From: Eurosta solidaginis
Taxonomy: Eukaryota > Arthropoda > Insecta > Diptera > Tephritidae
Direction: 5' to 3'
Length of the DNA: 64,000 nucleotides
Assembly (NCBI RefSeq): GCF_040869045.1
Contig: NC_090323.1
Location: forward strand, 260,466,392 to 260,530,391
The number at the start of each line of letters is the position of its first letter. The first letter of the stretch is position 1. The notes under the pieces are model-generated. The model did no database searches and had not been told where the DNA came from. It saw only the letters and a list, made by a program, of their open reading frames with translations. The position numbers and the translations under genes were made by a program. This document shows positions 11,768 through 23,470 of the stretch, piece by piece.

Positions 11768-12137
11768 ATGGAAAAGGGCGTTTACTGCTGTAGTCTTTCT
11801 CGTAGCCGAAATTAAGTGGCACATCCATGTTCTTATATCGCATCGTCTTGCTTTGCATGTCGATCTTGATTCCTTGGTTGATTAAGAAGTCCACTTCAAT
11901 TATTATTTCATCAATAATCGCTGCCACTATAAAACTGTGTAGTACCGTGACGATCCCAATAGCGACTTCACATGCTACTTCTCCTAGAACCGTGGTGTCT
12001 TCTCCAGTGGCTGTACGCAATCTTGCTCCATGCAATGGTCTTATCTCCTTGTTGACTAAATCCGTTCGAATGATGGAATGAGATGCACTCGTATCTACAG
12101 TCAGTAACCGTTCCTTTCCATCTACATGTCCTCCCAC
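11768..12137 (-). pseudogene. Gypsy retropepsin (protease), truncated
   Basis: Minus-strand frame with LLTVDTSASHSII, where the aspartyl protease motif D-T-G/S-A is present as DTSA (12090-12078), then VDFLINQGIKIDMQSKTM, the conserved C-terminal loop seen in Ty3/gypsy proteases. The frame leaves the element at about 11768 and continues into TRE130 sequence, so its last residues are not part of the protein. Confidence 0.7.
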
Positions 12138-12232
12138 AGTAAGATTGTTTGACCTTCCTCCAATTTGCGAGATAGAGATTATGGGGCATTCAATTGAGGG
12201 AGCCAGCTGTCGCCCCTTGCAGCTGACTCGCT

Positions 12233-13397
12233 TTAGTTTAACGATTGAGTGGGCTTGGAGATTTGCTCATCTCCTTCCGCTCTGCGTTTACGGCCACCCA
12301 CATTATTGCAATTATTGGGACCGGTGCTCCAATGACGTGCGATCTGACTTGGGTTACCGCACTTGAAACATTTCATAACTCCGGCATTTTTCTGTTGGGA
12401 TCCTTTCAGCGCCTCCAATATTGTGTTAACCCAATCTGGCCTTTCCACTTCCACATGATGAGCTGTGTATGCTGGTTTTCTCAATACTGAGGCAGATTCC
12501 TGAGTCAATGCATGTGATACCGTTTCTGCGAATGTTGGCTTTGGGCTTGCGTATGTGGCTCGTTTCGTTTCGACGTCCCGTATGCCATTTATAAAGCTCT
12601 TAATCTTTACCCTTTCAGTGTATTCCACGGGTGCGTCCGCATTTGGAAGATGAGCCAAGCTCTCAATGTGCTAAGCAAACTCCTGCAAAGTCCCGTTAGA
12701 TTTTTGGGAGCGGTTTGGCAATTCTATTTGGTAGATTTTTTCTTGTGTTCGCTTCAGTAACGTCGTTCTATAGCAACCATCAACGCTTCATAGTTATTCT
12801 GCTCTCCTTCGGGAATCATCTGTAGGATTTCCGCTGCTGGCCCTTTCAATGCTACGAATAGAGCAGCACCTCTATCTTCGGCATTCCACTTGTTCACTGC
12901 TGCGGTTTTCTCAAACTATAGCTTAAAGACCTGGAAAGGAACAGAACCGTCAAAGGATGGTGTTTTTACCTCTCGATTACTCGCTGAAACAGCCGGGCGA
13001 TTTAGTTGTATCTGCTCCATACGACCTCTTAACGCCTCTATCTCGGCATCGATTTTGTCCTCTAGTTGTAAAACTTTTGCATCCTGATCTTACAGCTTCG
13101 CAAAGATCTGCGATGATACCCGTTCCGAAATTTGTGCGGATATTTCAGATATACGTGCCTCTTGCGCTTGCAATAGAGATGCCATATATGTCTTCTGTTC
13201 TTCCAATTGTGCTGTTATACATGTCTCCTGCGATGCCAGTTGGGATGCCATATATGTCTTCTGTTCTTCCAGTTGAGATGATATTTGCGACGACGTGCTT
13301 GAAGTTCGATCTTATTGCCGGTTGTATTCAATCCACGGTTCTCCAACTCCTTTTTCAGTTGCTGGATCTTTAATTCACTCAACTTTGCCATGTCCAA
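12233..13397 (-). pseudogene. gag: Gypsy gag polyprotein, broken
   Basis: Starts at 13397 with MDMAKLSELKIQQLKKEL, a SAP-like helix-turn segment expected to contact nucleic acid. The frame then breaks; minus-strand pieces at 13060-12770 still read FDGSVPFQVFKL, AAVNKWNAEDRGAALFVAL and GPAAEILQMIPEGEQNNYEA, the conserved core of this gag type. 12658-12233 ends with the zinc knuckle CFKCGNPSQIARHW (12387-12346), where the last Cys of CCHC is changed to Trp. In-frame stops occur near 13090 and 12915 among others. It would form the particle shell and package RNA. Confidence 0.75.
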
Positions 13398-13436
13398 GTT
13401 GTATTCAAAATCTTCGGAATTTATTCAACAATTCCT

Positions 13437-13448
13437 CCTCTGACACCA
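13437..13448 (-). other. Primer-binding site of the gypsy remnant
   Basis: The minus strand reads tggtgtcagagg two bases after the LTR end (ttaca). The TGGTGTCAG start is the complement expected of a tRNA-Leu 3' end, used by several fly Ty3 elements. The tRNA identity is from memory of related elements. Confidence 0.6.
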
Positions 13449-13450
13449 AT

Positions 13451-13992
13451 TGTAACGATTTTTGGGAAATTCCTCTTATTCCGAACCTTCTGCTAACGTT
13501 CGAGTCGCTAAACTGTTGAATAAATAACTCCAATATTTAGTAATGCAAAATGGGCTTTATTAGACTACTTTGAGAGTACTTCACAATAACACTTATACTT
13601 CACAACCAATAGCGTGCTTAAATCAAACTGATTAGTCATGCCTCAGCTTGTGCTGCATTTAGACTCCCTGTTTTCTCGTTCATTCATTTCTCCGAAGGTC
13701 TAGTCATTGTATCTTCTGCTTCCTTATTAACTATAATTCATGTATATTTGTATTTTATGTCTATCTTATAGCCATATGCGGATGTATGCGAGAGTACTAC
13801 TACTACAGATGACTACATCTGTGTATGAGTTATCTCTTCGTTGCCTTGTATGTATGTGGGTAAATGATTATGATTAATGTGTTTATGTAGTTTGCTTTAA
13901 TGTTTTTGTAGATGTGCATTTATTTGGTGATGTGAAAATTAGCCACAATAGATTAAAGACATATGTATTTCTTCTGTACTTGTGTTTGTCAC
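13451..13992 (-). repeat. Gypsy 5' LTR (outer edge approximate)
   Basis: Inner edge is clear: the LTR ends in ttaca next to the PBS at 13450. The proposed outer edge tgacaaac at 13992 gives TG...CA ends, but no second LTR is in the window to test it. The body is AT-rich non-coding sequence. The segment 13993-14306 beyond it holds nothing I recognise; ctcctcctaaatggctgg at 13997 resembles a motif common near insect repeats. Confidence 0.45.
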
Positions 13993-14306
13993 TGAACTCC
14001 TCCTAAATGGCTGGATCGATTTTAATAAAATTGTGTGGGTGTGTTCAAAGGGGTCAGTTTATAGTACGTTTGTTAGAAATTTGGTATAGGGGAATTTCCT
14101 TTCTTTTCGGAAAGTTAACCAGAGACCAATTTATTCCAACAAACTCTATTTATGGTTTGATTTGCCTGAAATTTGATATATATGTAGATACCTAGCCTTT
14201 CTTATCATAAGCCACTGATAACTGAAGTTCCGATCCAGTCATTACTGGAAGATACTACGGCAGTGGACGTAATTTAAAAATAATGTAAATATTTATTTAT
14301 TAAATA

Positions 14307-14334
14307 CTAGCAGAGTACCCGACATCGTTCGGGT
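14307..14334 (-). other. Helitron-1 3' terminus: hairpin plus CTAG
   Basis: On the minus strand, acccga-N6-tcgggt (14334-14317) is followed six bases later by ctag (14310-14307) and then t, the classic Helitron end (hairpin, CTRR, insertion before T). It lies about 120 bp beyond the helicase stop, as expected. Confidence 0.8.
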
Positions 14335-14429
14335 ATAAATAAAAGCAGTACTATATACATACCTGATTTTAAACCACATTCAAATAAAAGTAAGTTACTT
14401 CTTGTTAGTAATTTGGTTTTTTAATTAGT

Positions 14430-14757
14430 TCAAAGCAAAGATTCTTTATAAACTATGTTTTTCGTTTTACCACTTGGTGCATAAACATACAAATTCTTTG
14501 GACTTCCGACTCGTGAACACCCGACATAAAACTGCCCATGTGTAATGCAAGGTTCTTCGAGCTGAAGTCCAGCCACTTTTAATGTCTGACCTTGCAATTT
14601 GTTAATAGACATAGCGAAGATAAGTCTTAGAGGAAATTGAAGTCTCTTAAAAGAAATGGGAAATCTGTCGGGATTAAAGGGATTCTCGGTATAAATACAT
14701 TTTCACATTTTCCACAACCTGTTATAATTATTGCTTCAATTATATTACCCAACATTT
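14430..14757 (-). pseudogene. Helitron-1 PIF1-like helicase, C-terminal fragment
   Basis: The minus strand reads NVFIPRIPLIPTDFPISFKR across 14690-14640, then MSINKLQGQTL (helicase motif, 14612-14580), HGQFYVGCSRVG and YAPSGKTKNIVY, ending at 14430. These are the conserved last blocks of Helitron PIF1 helicases (superfamily 1). It is cut at 14757 by the LINE-B tail; the rest of the gene is at 28876-29740. Confidence 0.85.
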
Positions 14758-14782
14758 GTTTTATTTATTTATTTATTTATTC

Positions 14783-16224
14783 AGTCTATGAAGATACAGG
14801 TCTTACAGACTGCCAATAATGGTAGATACAAAAAATATTAACACAAAGATAACAAAATATACATGTAAATATATAGTTTACAATAAATAATAAGTTCTTA
14901 TAACAAACAATTTAAAAACAATTAAATAGCTGACTTTAAAATATTTATAAAAGCGTCCCTACACATAGAAAAATCAAGCTCAATAGAAGATGAAATCTTA
15001 TTGAATTCGTTCAGGGCACGTGCAATTGGCGCATTCCTTCCATAATTGGTTCTAATATTGATACCATAAAACGGGCAAACATTACGAAGATCCCTCCTTG
15101 GAACATTAAAATTAATTTCCACAAGAAGGTCAGCGCAGTCTACATCTCCGTGGATAATGCCAAACAAGAAAGTCAAGGAGAGAATAGATCTCCTGGCTTC
15201 CAGGGATTTAAGATTCAAAAGAAGTAAACGAGCAGTATATGGAGGAAGAGGGTATGTAAACCTTAATGACCGTAAAGCATACTTAAGAAAAACTTTTTGA
15301 ACTCGCTCAAGCCTGTTGATTGAGAATTGTTGGAAAGGTCTCCAAATGATGGTAGCATACTCAAGATGAGAACGCACGAATGAGGAATAGAGTACTTTTA
15401 AAGTATACGGGTCAGAAAACTCCGAACTATTACGCCGAATGAAGCCTAGCATAGCATAGGCCTTGGCAACGATGCAATCAATATGGTTCACGAACATAAA
15501 TTTTGTATCAAATACAACCCCAAGATCTTTGATTTTTTCAACAGTCTGCAACGTACTGTTAGCGATACTAAACGAACTGTTGAGATTGAGTAGGTTACGT
15601 GGAAGCATTTATTTATATTTAATGAAAGATGAGATCTAATGCACCATGAGTAAAGTTTATCAATATCAGCTTGAAGATTAATCATATCGTTTGCGGAATT
15701 TACAACAGAGTAAACTTTGAGATCATCGGCGTACAACAGAAATCTAGCGTAAGAGAAGCATGAGCTAATGTCATTGATGAATAAGATAAAAAGCAATGGT
15801 CCCAAAATACTACCCTGCGGGACGCCCGATGTCGCCAAAAAGGGATCTGATGATACCCCATCAATAGAGACGGCACACCATCTATTACTTAGATATGATT
15901 TTAGCCACTGCAAAAAGGTTGAATGAAAGCCAAGGCAGTACAGTTTGTGAATTAGAACATCATGCGATACCTTATCAAAAGCTTTGGAAAAGTCGGTATA
16001 AATACAGTCGACCTGAAGACCAGATGAAAAAGCAGAGATACAATATTCACTGAACTCCACAAGATTGGAAACGGTAGAGCGACCAGAAACAAACCCATGC
16101 TGTCTCGGACAGATCAAGTGCTTCACTGAAAAATAAATATTTTCCTTGATAACACACTCAAATAGCTTAGAAACGGTGGAAAGCTTTGAAATTGGCCTGT
16201 AATTGCAGACATCAGTCTTACTGC
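14783..16224 (-). pseudogene. LINE-B ORF2, reverse transcriptase and C-terminus
   Basis: Minus strand downstream of the SINE: NYRPISKLSTVSKLFE (16210-16160), RQHGFVSGRS, motif A YTDFSKAFDKVSH (16007-15969), motif B SGVPQGSILGP (about 15830-15800), motif C LLYADDLKVY (about 15743-15714). A frameshift near 15605 moves to a second frame 15608-14922 with VRSHLEYATIIWRP, the usual C-terminal tail. 14783-14921 is the 3' UTR. Motifs are well kept, so apart from the SINE and one frameshift the RT is in good condition. Confidence 0.85.
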
Positions 16225-16593
16225 TTACTTGGCGGCCACCGTGGTGTGATGGTAGCGTGCTCCGCCTATCACACCGTATGCCCTGGGTTCAACTCCCGGG
16301 CAAAGCAACATCAAAATTTTAGAAATAAGGTTTTTCAATTATAAGAAAATTTTTCTAAGCGGGGTCGCCCCTCGGCAGTGTTTGGCAAGCGCTCCGGATG
16401 TATTTCTGCCATGAAAAGCTCTCAGTGAAAACTCATCTGCCTTGCAGATGCCGTTCGGAGTCGGCATAAAAACATGTAGGTCCCGTCCGGCCAATTTGTA
16501 GGGAAAATCAAGAGGAGCACGACGCAAATTGGAAGAGAAGCTCGGCCTTAGATCTCTTCGGAGGTTATCGCGCCTTACATTTATTTTTTTTTT
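16225..16593 (+). mobile_element. tRNA-derived SINE, copy 1
   Basis: Flanked by the perfect 11-bp duplication agtcttactgc (16214-16224 and 16594-16604). The 5' part looks like a tRNA: box A-like tggtgtgatggtagcgtgc at about 16241-16260 and box B ggttcaactcc at 16286-16296. The body (tcggcagtgtttggcaagcg, gcagatgccgttcggagtcg, gttatcgcgccttacattta) is shared with copy 2 at 62681-63033, and the 3' end is a T-rich run. It would be transcribed by RNA polymerase III and copied by a LINE. It interrupts the LINE-B RT gene in antisense. Confidence 0.9.
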
Positions 16594-16604
16594 AGTCTTA
16601 CTGC

Positions 16605-18010
16605 CAGATTTATAAATAGGAGTTATCGAGGCGAATTTCCAAGCATCAATAAACTCACCAAAGCTAAGTGATAAATTGAACATGATCTCTAACGGGACAA
16701 CTAGGGAAGTGCATCCTTTTAGCAAGGCAGCCGAGAGACCATCAATGTCAGCTTTAGTAGAGTTGCTCAGTTTCGAGATGCCACTGAAGATATCTTCAGA
16801 TGAAATTGACATTGAACCAAAATTTAGGGATGAATAAATTTCAGACGAGAAGTCAGACGAGGGACTAGCATCATTATTAGCAAAATTAGAACTAAAAAAA
16901 TCAGCAAACGCGTTAGCCACATTGTGGGGAGTGTTAGCAGGTCTGTCATTGTAGAAGACGGTGGCAAGCACCGAGGAGCGAGATTTCTTCGACTTAACGT
17001 AATTCCAGAATGCTTTCGGGTTAGACTTTATATTCGTCTCAAAGCTTGTAATGTAGTTTCTGTAAAGAAACTTCTCTAGACAGTTGAAATCCTTCACATA
17101 ATGTTTATATTTGGTAAGAAATAACGGGTTTTTGGTTCTTTTAAACTTTTTGAAGAACTTGTTTCTTAAATTCTTCAACTTTTTTAACCTTGTTGTGTAC
17201 CATGGCAACCTATATGGTTTCCTTTTCGCAACTGGTACATGCCTCGTACAATGATCAAAGAGAGTCAACTTAAATATTTCAAAGCAATGACCAACATCAG
17301 AGATGGAAAGCAAATTGGCCCAGTCTATTTCAGCTAGATCCTGATCGAGTCTAGAAAAATCACACTTCGAAAAGTTAAATGAAAGATCATCAATTAAAGA
17401 GCGAGCTCCAAACTCATAAAATTCGAGTTTAAGAATAAGAGCAGAATGGTGCATATCCGTCGGAGCGAATGGCGCATGGCACTCAGAAAGATTAGAATTT
17501 AATAGGCCTGACGCAGAGTAACTATGAGACCAAGAAATATCACAAAGGTTAAAATCCCCTAAAACACATAAGTGATTATCTCCTAATTTACTTAAAACTA
17601 GGGACGATATATTGTTAACATGAGCTTTGTAAATTTCTTCCAAGCTGTTCGGCGGTATGTATGATGCAACCAGATATAGAGATCCAGCCTGTGGAGAACC
17701 ACGGACAATGACGCAGATATGGTCAAGGATGGTATCAGAATTATCTAACATAATAAGAGAGGCATTATACTTGCGTTGGACAGCAATTAGTACGCCACCC
17801 CCTCTTGAACGCCCAGTTTTAGTACAATCCCTGTCCTTACGAAAAACGACGAATAGCTTGGGATCGAAGAACTCAGCGTCGAAGAAATCCGAAGTAAGCC
17901 AGGATTCAACAATGACAAAAATATCGTACTCCAATTGGCAACTAAATGCTCTCAAAATGTGCGATTTAGTCCTGATACCAGAAGCATTTTGGAAATACAC
18001 TTTAAGCTGT
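16605..18010 (-). pseudogene. LINE-B ORF2, endonuclease domain and linker
   Basis: From about 18010 the frame reads VYFQNASGIRTK, VIVESWLTSD (Glu in ESWL), GRSRGGGVLIAV, VASYIPPNS, LCVLGDFNLCDISW. The stretch that should carry the LDLVF block is missing: NSNLSECHAPFAP runs straight into TDMHHSALILKL, so about 30-40 codons are lost relative to LINE-A, removing part of the catalytic core while leaving the TDMHH segment. The linker (KRKPYRLPWYTTRLKKLKNL) and the start of RT (DIDGLSAALLKG, FASITPIYKSGSKT) follow up to the SINE. Confidence 0.8.
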
Positions 18011-18908
18011 TTGTTAATTATGTTCTCATTACTGCTGGAAGCTAGGTGAACTGGAGTTGCTTTTCCACTTGAGGAAAAAAAACGGAAAGGGCGAACATTC
18101 ACACCAGCAGGCCACAAGTCTGGCGATAAAATTTTCTCATAAACAGCATTAGTAACGCCAAGCTTAAAGTTGAATTTGGTTATTGAGTCAACAGGTGTAT
18201 CTTTCTTAACGAGCCCTTTGAATGAAAAATTAGATCGATCAGCCTTCAGATGCCTTACCAGGTAGCTAATAATATCATTAGAAGAAACTGACGGCTGAAA
18301 TGACGATAGGTGAAGCCAAATCATTCCAACGACTCCCAACTCATTATTAGCATTAGAGCCAACGAAATTTGGCATACGACGCTTGAAAACTTCAGTGCTA
18401 TCTTTCAACGCAGAAGGGGATAAAGATGCAGGCGTAGAAATAGATGTAGGTGCAGAAGTTGTAATCGAACCGACAGTGCTAGGCTGCTTACGACGTTTGT
18501 ATGTTTGTTTGGTATTAACATTGATTTTATTACCAGCGCCATCCATACAGGTAACATTAGAGTTATTAGCCTGTGATTTAAGAACCGAAGCAAACGATCT
18601 ACCACTATTAGCAGGATTATTAACAGAGTTATTCTCATAAGTTTGAGACACAGCTGCGGTGGTAGCATTGTTAATAGCTATTGGTACTGAAGAATTATTT
18701 TTGTTGTTTTCAACGTTCAAGAATGTGCAGCACCAATTATACCCACATTCGAACGAACATTGGAAACAGCAGCAATGCATGACTCAGAGGAAGAGCGAGA
18801 GCGACAGGTAGCCAGCGGCAAGTTACAGAGCGCATTCTGCATAGAGCTTAACTTTACTTGCAGGTCGCTGACTTGTCGACGTAAACGATTACCTTCGTCT
18901 ATTGATGT
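18011..18908 (-). pseudogene. LINE-B ORF1, C-terminal half
   Basis: 18908-18720 reads SIDEGNRLRRQVSDLQVKL, a heptad-like coiled coil that continues the coiled coil at 28430-28376 across the Helitron insertion. After a frameshift at about 18720 the frame continues with an Asn/Ser-rich linker and the conserved C-terminal block MIWLHLSSFQPSVSSNDI and SPDLWPAGVNVRPF, homologous in position to LINE-A ORF1. Here ORF1 runs in frame into ORF2 without a stop, which is unusual; a small deletion at the ORF1/ORF2 boundary is the likely reason. Confidence 0.7.
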
Positions 18909-19049
18909 ACTAGCCTTTACCCGCGGCCCCGTCCGCAAGGAGAAAATGAAATATGTGGGCTATTCACGTTAGCCTGCTTATAAAGTTATCTGTTTAAAAT
19001 TTTTTTCTGTCTAATGCATTTTATTTTTGTAATTGAGTAAAAAAAAGAA

Positions 19050-22000
19050 CTTTATGAGCTGATAACCTGATAGGATCCCAAAATGATAACGAAATTATCC
19101 AGAAAAAGCCACGAAATGACCCCGACGCTATCGCGGACGGATCCCAAAAACCATCCAGAAACGCCCCGGAGTGGTTCCCGAAGTAGTCCCAAAAAAACCC
19201 GAAATGACAACGACACGATTCTAGACTTATCCAGATAACCACACAGACATGATGCCTGAAGGGTACCAAATTGATCCCGAAATAGTCCCGAAAAAGTTCC
19301 GAAATTACCCTGACGGGCTTCCGGACGGAACTCAGAAACCATCCAGAAAATATCCAGGAAAGGTCCCTAAATTATCCCGACTAACTCCAGAAAAAGTTCC
19401 GAAATGGCTCCGAGGGGATCCACGATAGATCGCGAAAACCATACAGAAATGATTCCGGAAGGATTCCAAAATGATCCCGAAATAGTCCGGAATTGACCCA
19501 GATGGGATCCCGCACAGATCCAGAAATGATCCCGGAAGGGTGCAAAAACTATCCCGGAAAAGTAACAAAAAATCCCGAAATGGCTCCTACGGCATCCCGG
19601 ACGGATCCAGAAATGACCTCGGAAGGGTCTCCAAATGATCCCAAAATGGTCCCGAAATGACCCTGATGGATCCGGCAAACCATCAAGAAATTATGCCGAA
19701 AGGGTCCCAAAATGATCCCAAAATAATACAGAAAAAGTCACGAAACGACCCCTAGAGGATCCCCAAATGATCCCGTATTAGCCCCGAAAAGGTCCCGAAA
19801 TAACCCCGACGGGATCCTGGACAAATCCCGAAAACCATCCAGAAATGATGCCGGAAGGAATCCCAAATGATTCCGTAAAAGTCCCGCATTGATTCCGACG
19901 GGATCCCGAACGGATACCGAAAATCATCCAGAAGTGATGCCGGAAAGGTCCTCAAATGATCACCTAATAGTCCCGAAATGACCCTTAAGGGGTAATGGAC
20001 GGATCCCATAAACCCTCCAGAAATGATCCCGATATATTCCCGAAGAAGTCCCGAAATGACCCTGACGGGATCTCGAACGCACCCCTAAATAACCCTGACG
20101 GGATCCCGGACAGATCCCGAAATCCATCCAGAAATGATCTTGGGAGGGACCCCAAATGATCCCGAAAAAGTCCCGCAATGATTCCGAGGGGATCCTGATC
20201 GGATACCGATAACCATCCAGAAGTGATGCCGGAAAGGTCCTCAAATGATCACCTAATACCAAAATGACCCTGACGGCATCCCGGACTGATCCCAAAATCC
20301 ATCCAGAAATGATCTTGGGAAGGTCCCAAAATTATCCCGAAATAGTCTCGGAAAAGTTCAGAAATTACCCTGACGGGTTCCCGGACGAATCCTGAAAGCC
20401 AACTCTAAATGATCCCGAAAAAGTCCCGAAATGACCCTGACTGGACCCCGAAAGGATCCCGAAAACTATCCAGAAATGATGCCGGAAATGTCCTCAAATG
20501 ATCACCTAATAGTTCCGAAAAGACCCTGACGGGATCCCGAACGGATCCCGACAACTATCTAGAAATGATGCCGAAAGGGCCCGCAAATGATACCGTATTA
20601 GTCGAGAAAAAGTCCCGAAATGAACCCGACGGGATGCCGGACGAATCCCAAAAACCAGCCAGAAATGATGCCGGAAGGGACACCAAATGATCCCGAAAAA
20701 GTCCCGCAATAATTCCGACGGGATCCTGAGCGGATACCGAAAACCATCCAGAAGTGATTCCGAAAAGGTCCTCAAATGATCACCTAATAGTCCCAAAATG
20801 ACCCTGACGGCATCCCGGACAGATCCCGAAATCCATCCAGAAATGATCTTGGGAGGGTCCCAAAATTATCCCGAAATAGTCTGGGAAAAGTCCAGAAATT
20901 ACCCTGACGGATACCGGACGAATCCTGAAAACCAATCTTAAATGATGCCGAAAAAGTCCCGAAATGACCCTGATGGGACCCGGAAAAGATCCCGAAAACT
21001 AACCAGAAATGATGCCGAAAAGGTCCTCAAATGATCTCCCAATAGTTCCGAAAAGACCCTGACGGGATCCCGAACGGATCCCGACAACTATCCAGAAATG
21101 ATACCGAAAGGGCCCGCAAATGATCCCGTATTAGTCGAGAAAAAGTCCCGAGATGACCCCGACGGGATGCCGGACGAATCCCAAAAACCATCCAGAAATG
21201 ATTTTGGAAGGGACCCCAATGATCCCGAAAAAGTCCCGCAATTATTCCGACGGGAATCTGAACGGATACCGAAAACCATCCAGAAGTGATGCCGGAACGG
21301 TCCTCAAATGCTCACCTAATAGTCCCAAAATGACCCTGAGGGCATCCCGGACAAATCCCGAAATCCATCCAGAAATGATCTTGGGAAGGTCCCAAAATGA
21401 TCCCGAAATAGTCTCGGAAAAGTCCAGAAATTACCCTGACGGGTTCCCGGACGAATCCTGAAAGCCATCCTTAAATGATCCCGAAAAAGCCCCGAAATGA
21501 CCCTGACGGGATCCCGAAAGGATTCCAAAAACTATCCAGAAATGATGCCGGAAAGGTCCTCAAATGATCCCCTAATAGTTCCGAAATGACCCGGACGAAT
21601 CCCAAAAACCATCCAGAAATGATGCCGGTAGGTATCCCAAATGATCCCGAAATAATCCCGAAATGACCTCGTCGGCATCCCGGATGGATACCGAAAATTA
21701 TCCAGAAATGATGCCGGAAAGGTCCACAAATTATCCCCTAATAGTCCCGAAATTACCCTGATGGGATCCCGGACGGATCCCGAAAACCATCCAGAAATGA
21801 TGCCGGAAGAGCCCCCAAATGATCCCGAAAAAGTCCCCAAATGACCCCGACGAGATCCCGCACGGATCCCGAAAACCATCCAGAAATGATGCCGGAAGAG
21901 CCCCAAATGATCCCGAAAAAGTCCCCAAATGACCCCGACATACTCCAGAAAAGGTTCCGAAATGGCTCCGAGGGAATCAACGACGGATCGCGAAAACCAT

Positions 22001-23470
22001 ACAGAAATGATTCCGGAAGGATCCCAAAATGATCCCGAAATAGTCCGGAAATGACCCAGATGGGATCCCGCACAGATCCAGAAATGATCCCGGAAGGGTC
22101 CAAAAACTATCCCGGAAAAGTAACAAAAAATCCCGAAATGGCTCCTACGGCATCCCGGACGGATCCAGAAATGATCTCGGAAGGGTCCCCAAATGATCCC
22201 AAAATGGTCCCGAAATGACCCTGATGGATCCGGCAAACCATCAAGAAATTATGCCGGAAGGGTCCCCAAATGATCCCGAAATAAAACAGAAAAAGTCACG
22301 AAACGACCTCTAGAGGATCCCCAAATGATCCCGTATTAGCCCCAAAAAAGTCCCAAAATGACCCTGACGGGATCCCGAAAGGATTCCGAAAACAATACAG
22401 AAATGATGCCGGAAAGGTCCTCAAATGATCCCCTAATAGTCCCGAAATGACCGTGACGGGATCCCGACAACTATCCAGAAATGATGCCGAAAGGGTCCGC
22501 AAATGATCCCGTATTAGTCGAAAAAAAGTCCCGAAAGGACTACGACGGGATCCCGGACGAATCCCAAAAACCATCCAGAAATGATGCCGGTAGGTATCCC
22601 AAATGATCCCGAAATAGTCCCGAAATGACCTCGTCGGCATCCCGGACGGATCCCGAAAATTATCCAGAAATGATGCCGGAAAGGTTCCCAAATGATCCCC
22701 TAATAGTCCCGAAATTACCCTAATGGGATCCCGGACGGATCCCGAAAACCATTCAGAAATGATGCCGAAAGGGTTCCCAAATGATCCCGTATTAGTCGCG
22801 AAAAAGTCCCGAAATGACCCCGACGGGATCCCGGACGGATCCCGAAAACCATCCAGAAATGATGCCGAAAGGGTTCCCAAATGATCCCGTATTAGTCGCG
22901 AAAAAGTCCCGAAATGACCCCGACGGGATCCCGGACGGATCCCGAAAACCATCTAGAAATGATGCCGGATGAGCCCCAAAATGATCCCGAAAAAGTCCCC
23001 AAATGACCCCGACGAGATCCCGGACGGATCCCGAAAACCATTCAGAAATGATGCCGGAAGAGCCCCCAAATGATCCCGAAAAAGTCCCCAAATGACGCCG
23101 ACGATATCCCGGACGGATCCCGAAAACCATCCAGAAATGATGCCGGAAGAGCCCTCAAATGATCCCGAAAAAGTCCCCATATGACCCCGACGAGATTCCG
23201 CACGGATCCCGAAAACCATCCAGAAATGATGCCGGAAGGGTCCCCAAATGATCGCGAAATAGTCCCGAAATGATTCCGGAATAGTCCCGAAAATGTTCCA
23301 AAATAACCCCGACGGGATCCCGGACGGATCCCGTAAACTATACAGAAATGATCCCGGAAGGGTCCCAAAATGATCCCGAAATAGTCCCGAAAAAGTCCCG
23401 AAATTACCCCGGCGTAATCCCGGACCGATCCCGAAAACCATCCAGAAATGATCCCGGAAGGGTCTCGATA
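19050..23470. repeat. Minisatellite, about 100-bp unit with short sub-repeats
   Basis: Built of short blocks such as gatcccgaaa, ccatccagaaatgatgccgg and aagtcccgaaatgacccc; the higher-order unit is near 100 bp (cgacgggatcccgg at 22821 and 22921). Stops are rare on the minus strand, giving overlapping open frames rich in FRDPSGIPSGSF and HHFWMVFGIRPGS, but they follow the repeat and change frame between units. I treat them as non-coding. Confidence 0.9.

Larger units (their letters stand above)
11768..13992 (-). mobile_element. Ty3/gypsy retrotransposon, 5' part only
   Basis: Minus-strand order: LTR (13451-13992, outer edge uncertain), primer-binding site, gag, protease, then truncation at 11768 where TRE130 begins. 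No RT, RNase H or integrase remains in the window. The gag with an N-terminal SAP-like segment and one zinc knuckle, followed by a retropepsin, fits a Ty3/gypsy family of flies. Confidence 0.75.

Noticed and set aside
13993..14306. Plus-strand 62-codon frame at 14007-14195
   Set aside because: No domain; located between a gypsy LTR and a Helitron end, in sequence with repeat-like motifs.
16231..16302. A tRNA gene
   Set aside because: Box A and B-like sequences are present, but it is followed by a 300-bp body, a T-rich tail and flanking duplications, and has a second copy at 62681: a SINE.
19021..23441. Dozens of open frames of 60-234 codons on the minus strand
   Set aside because: They translate the minisatellite in shifting phases and overlap each other; no domain, start context or unique sequence.
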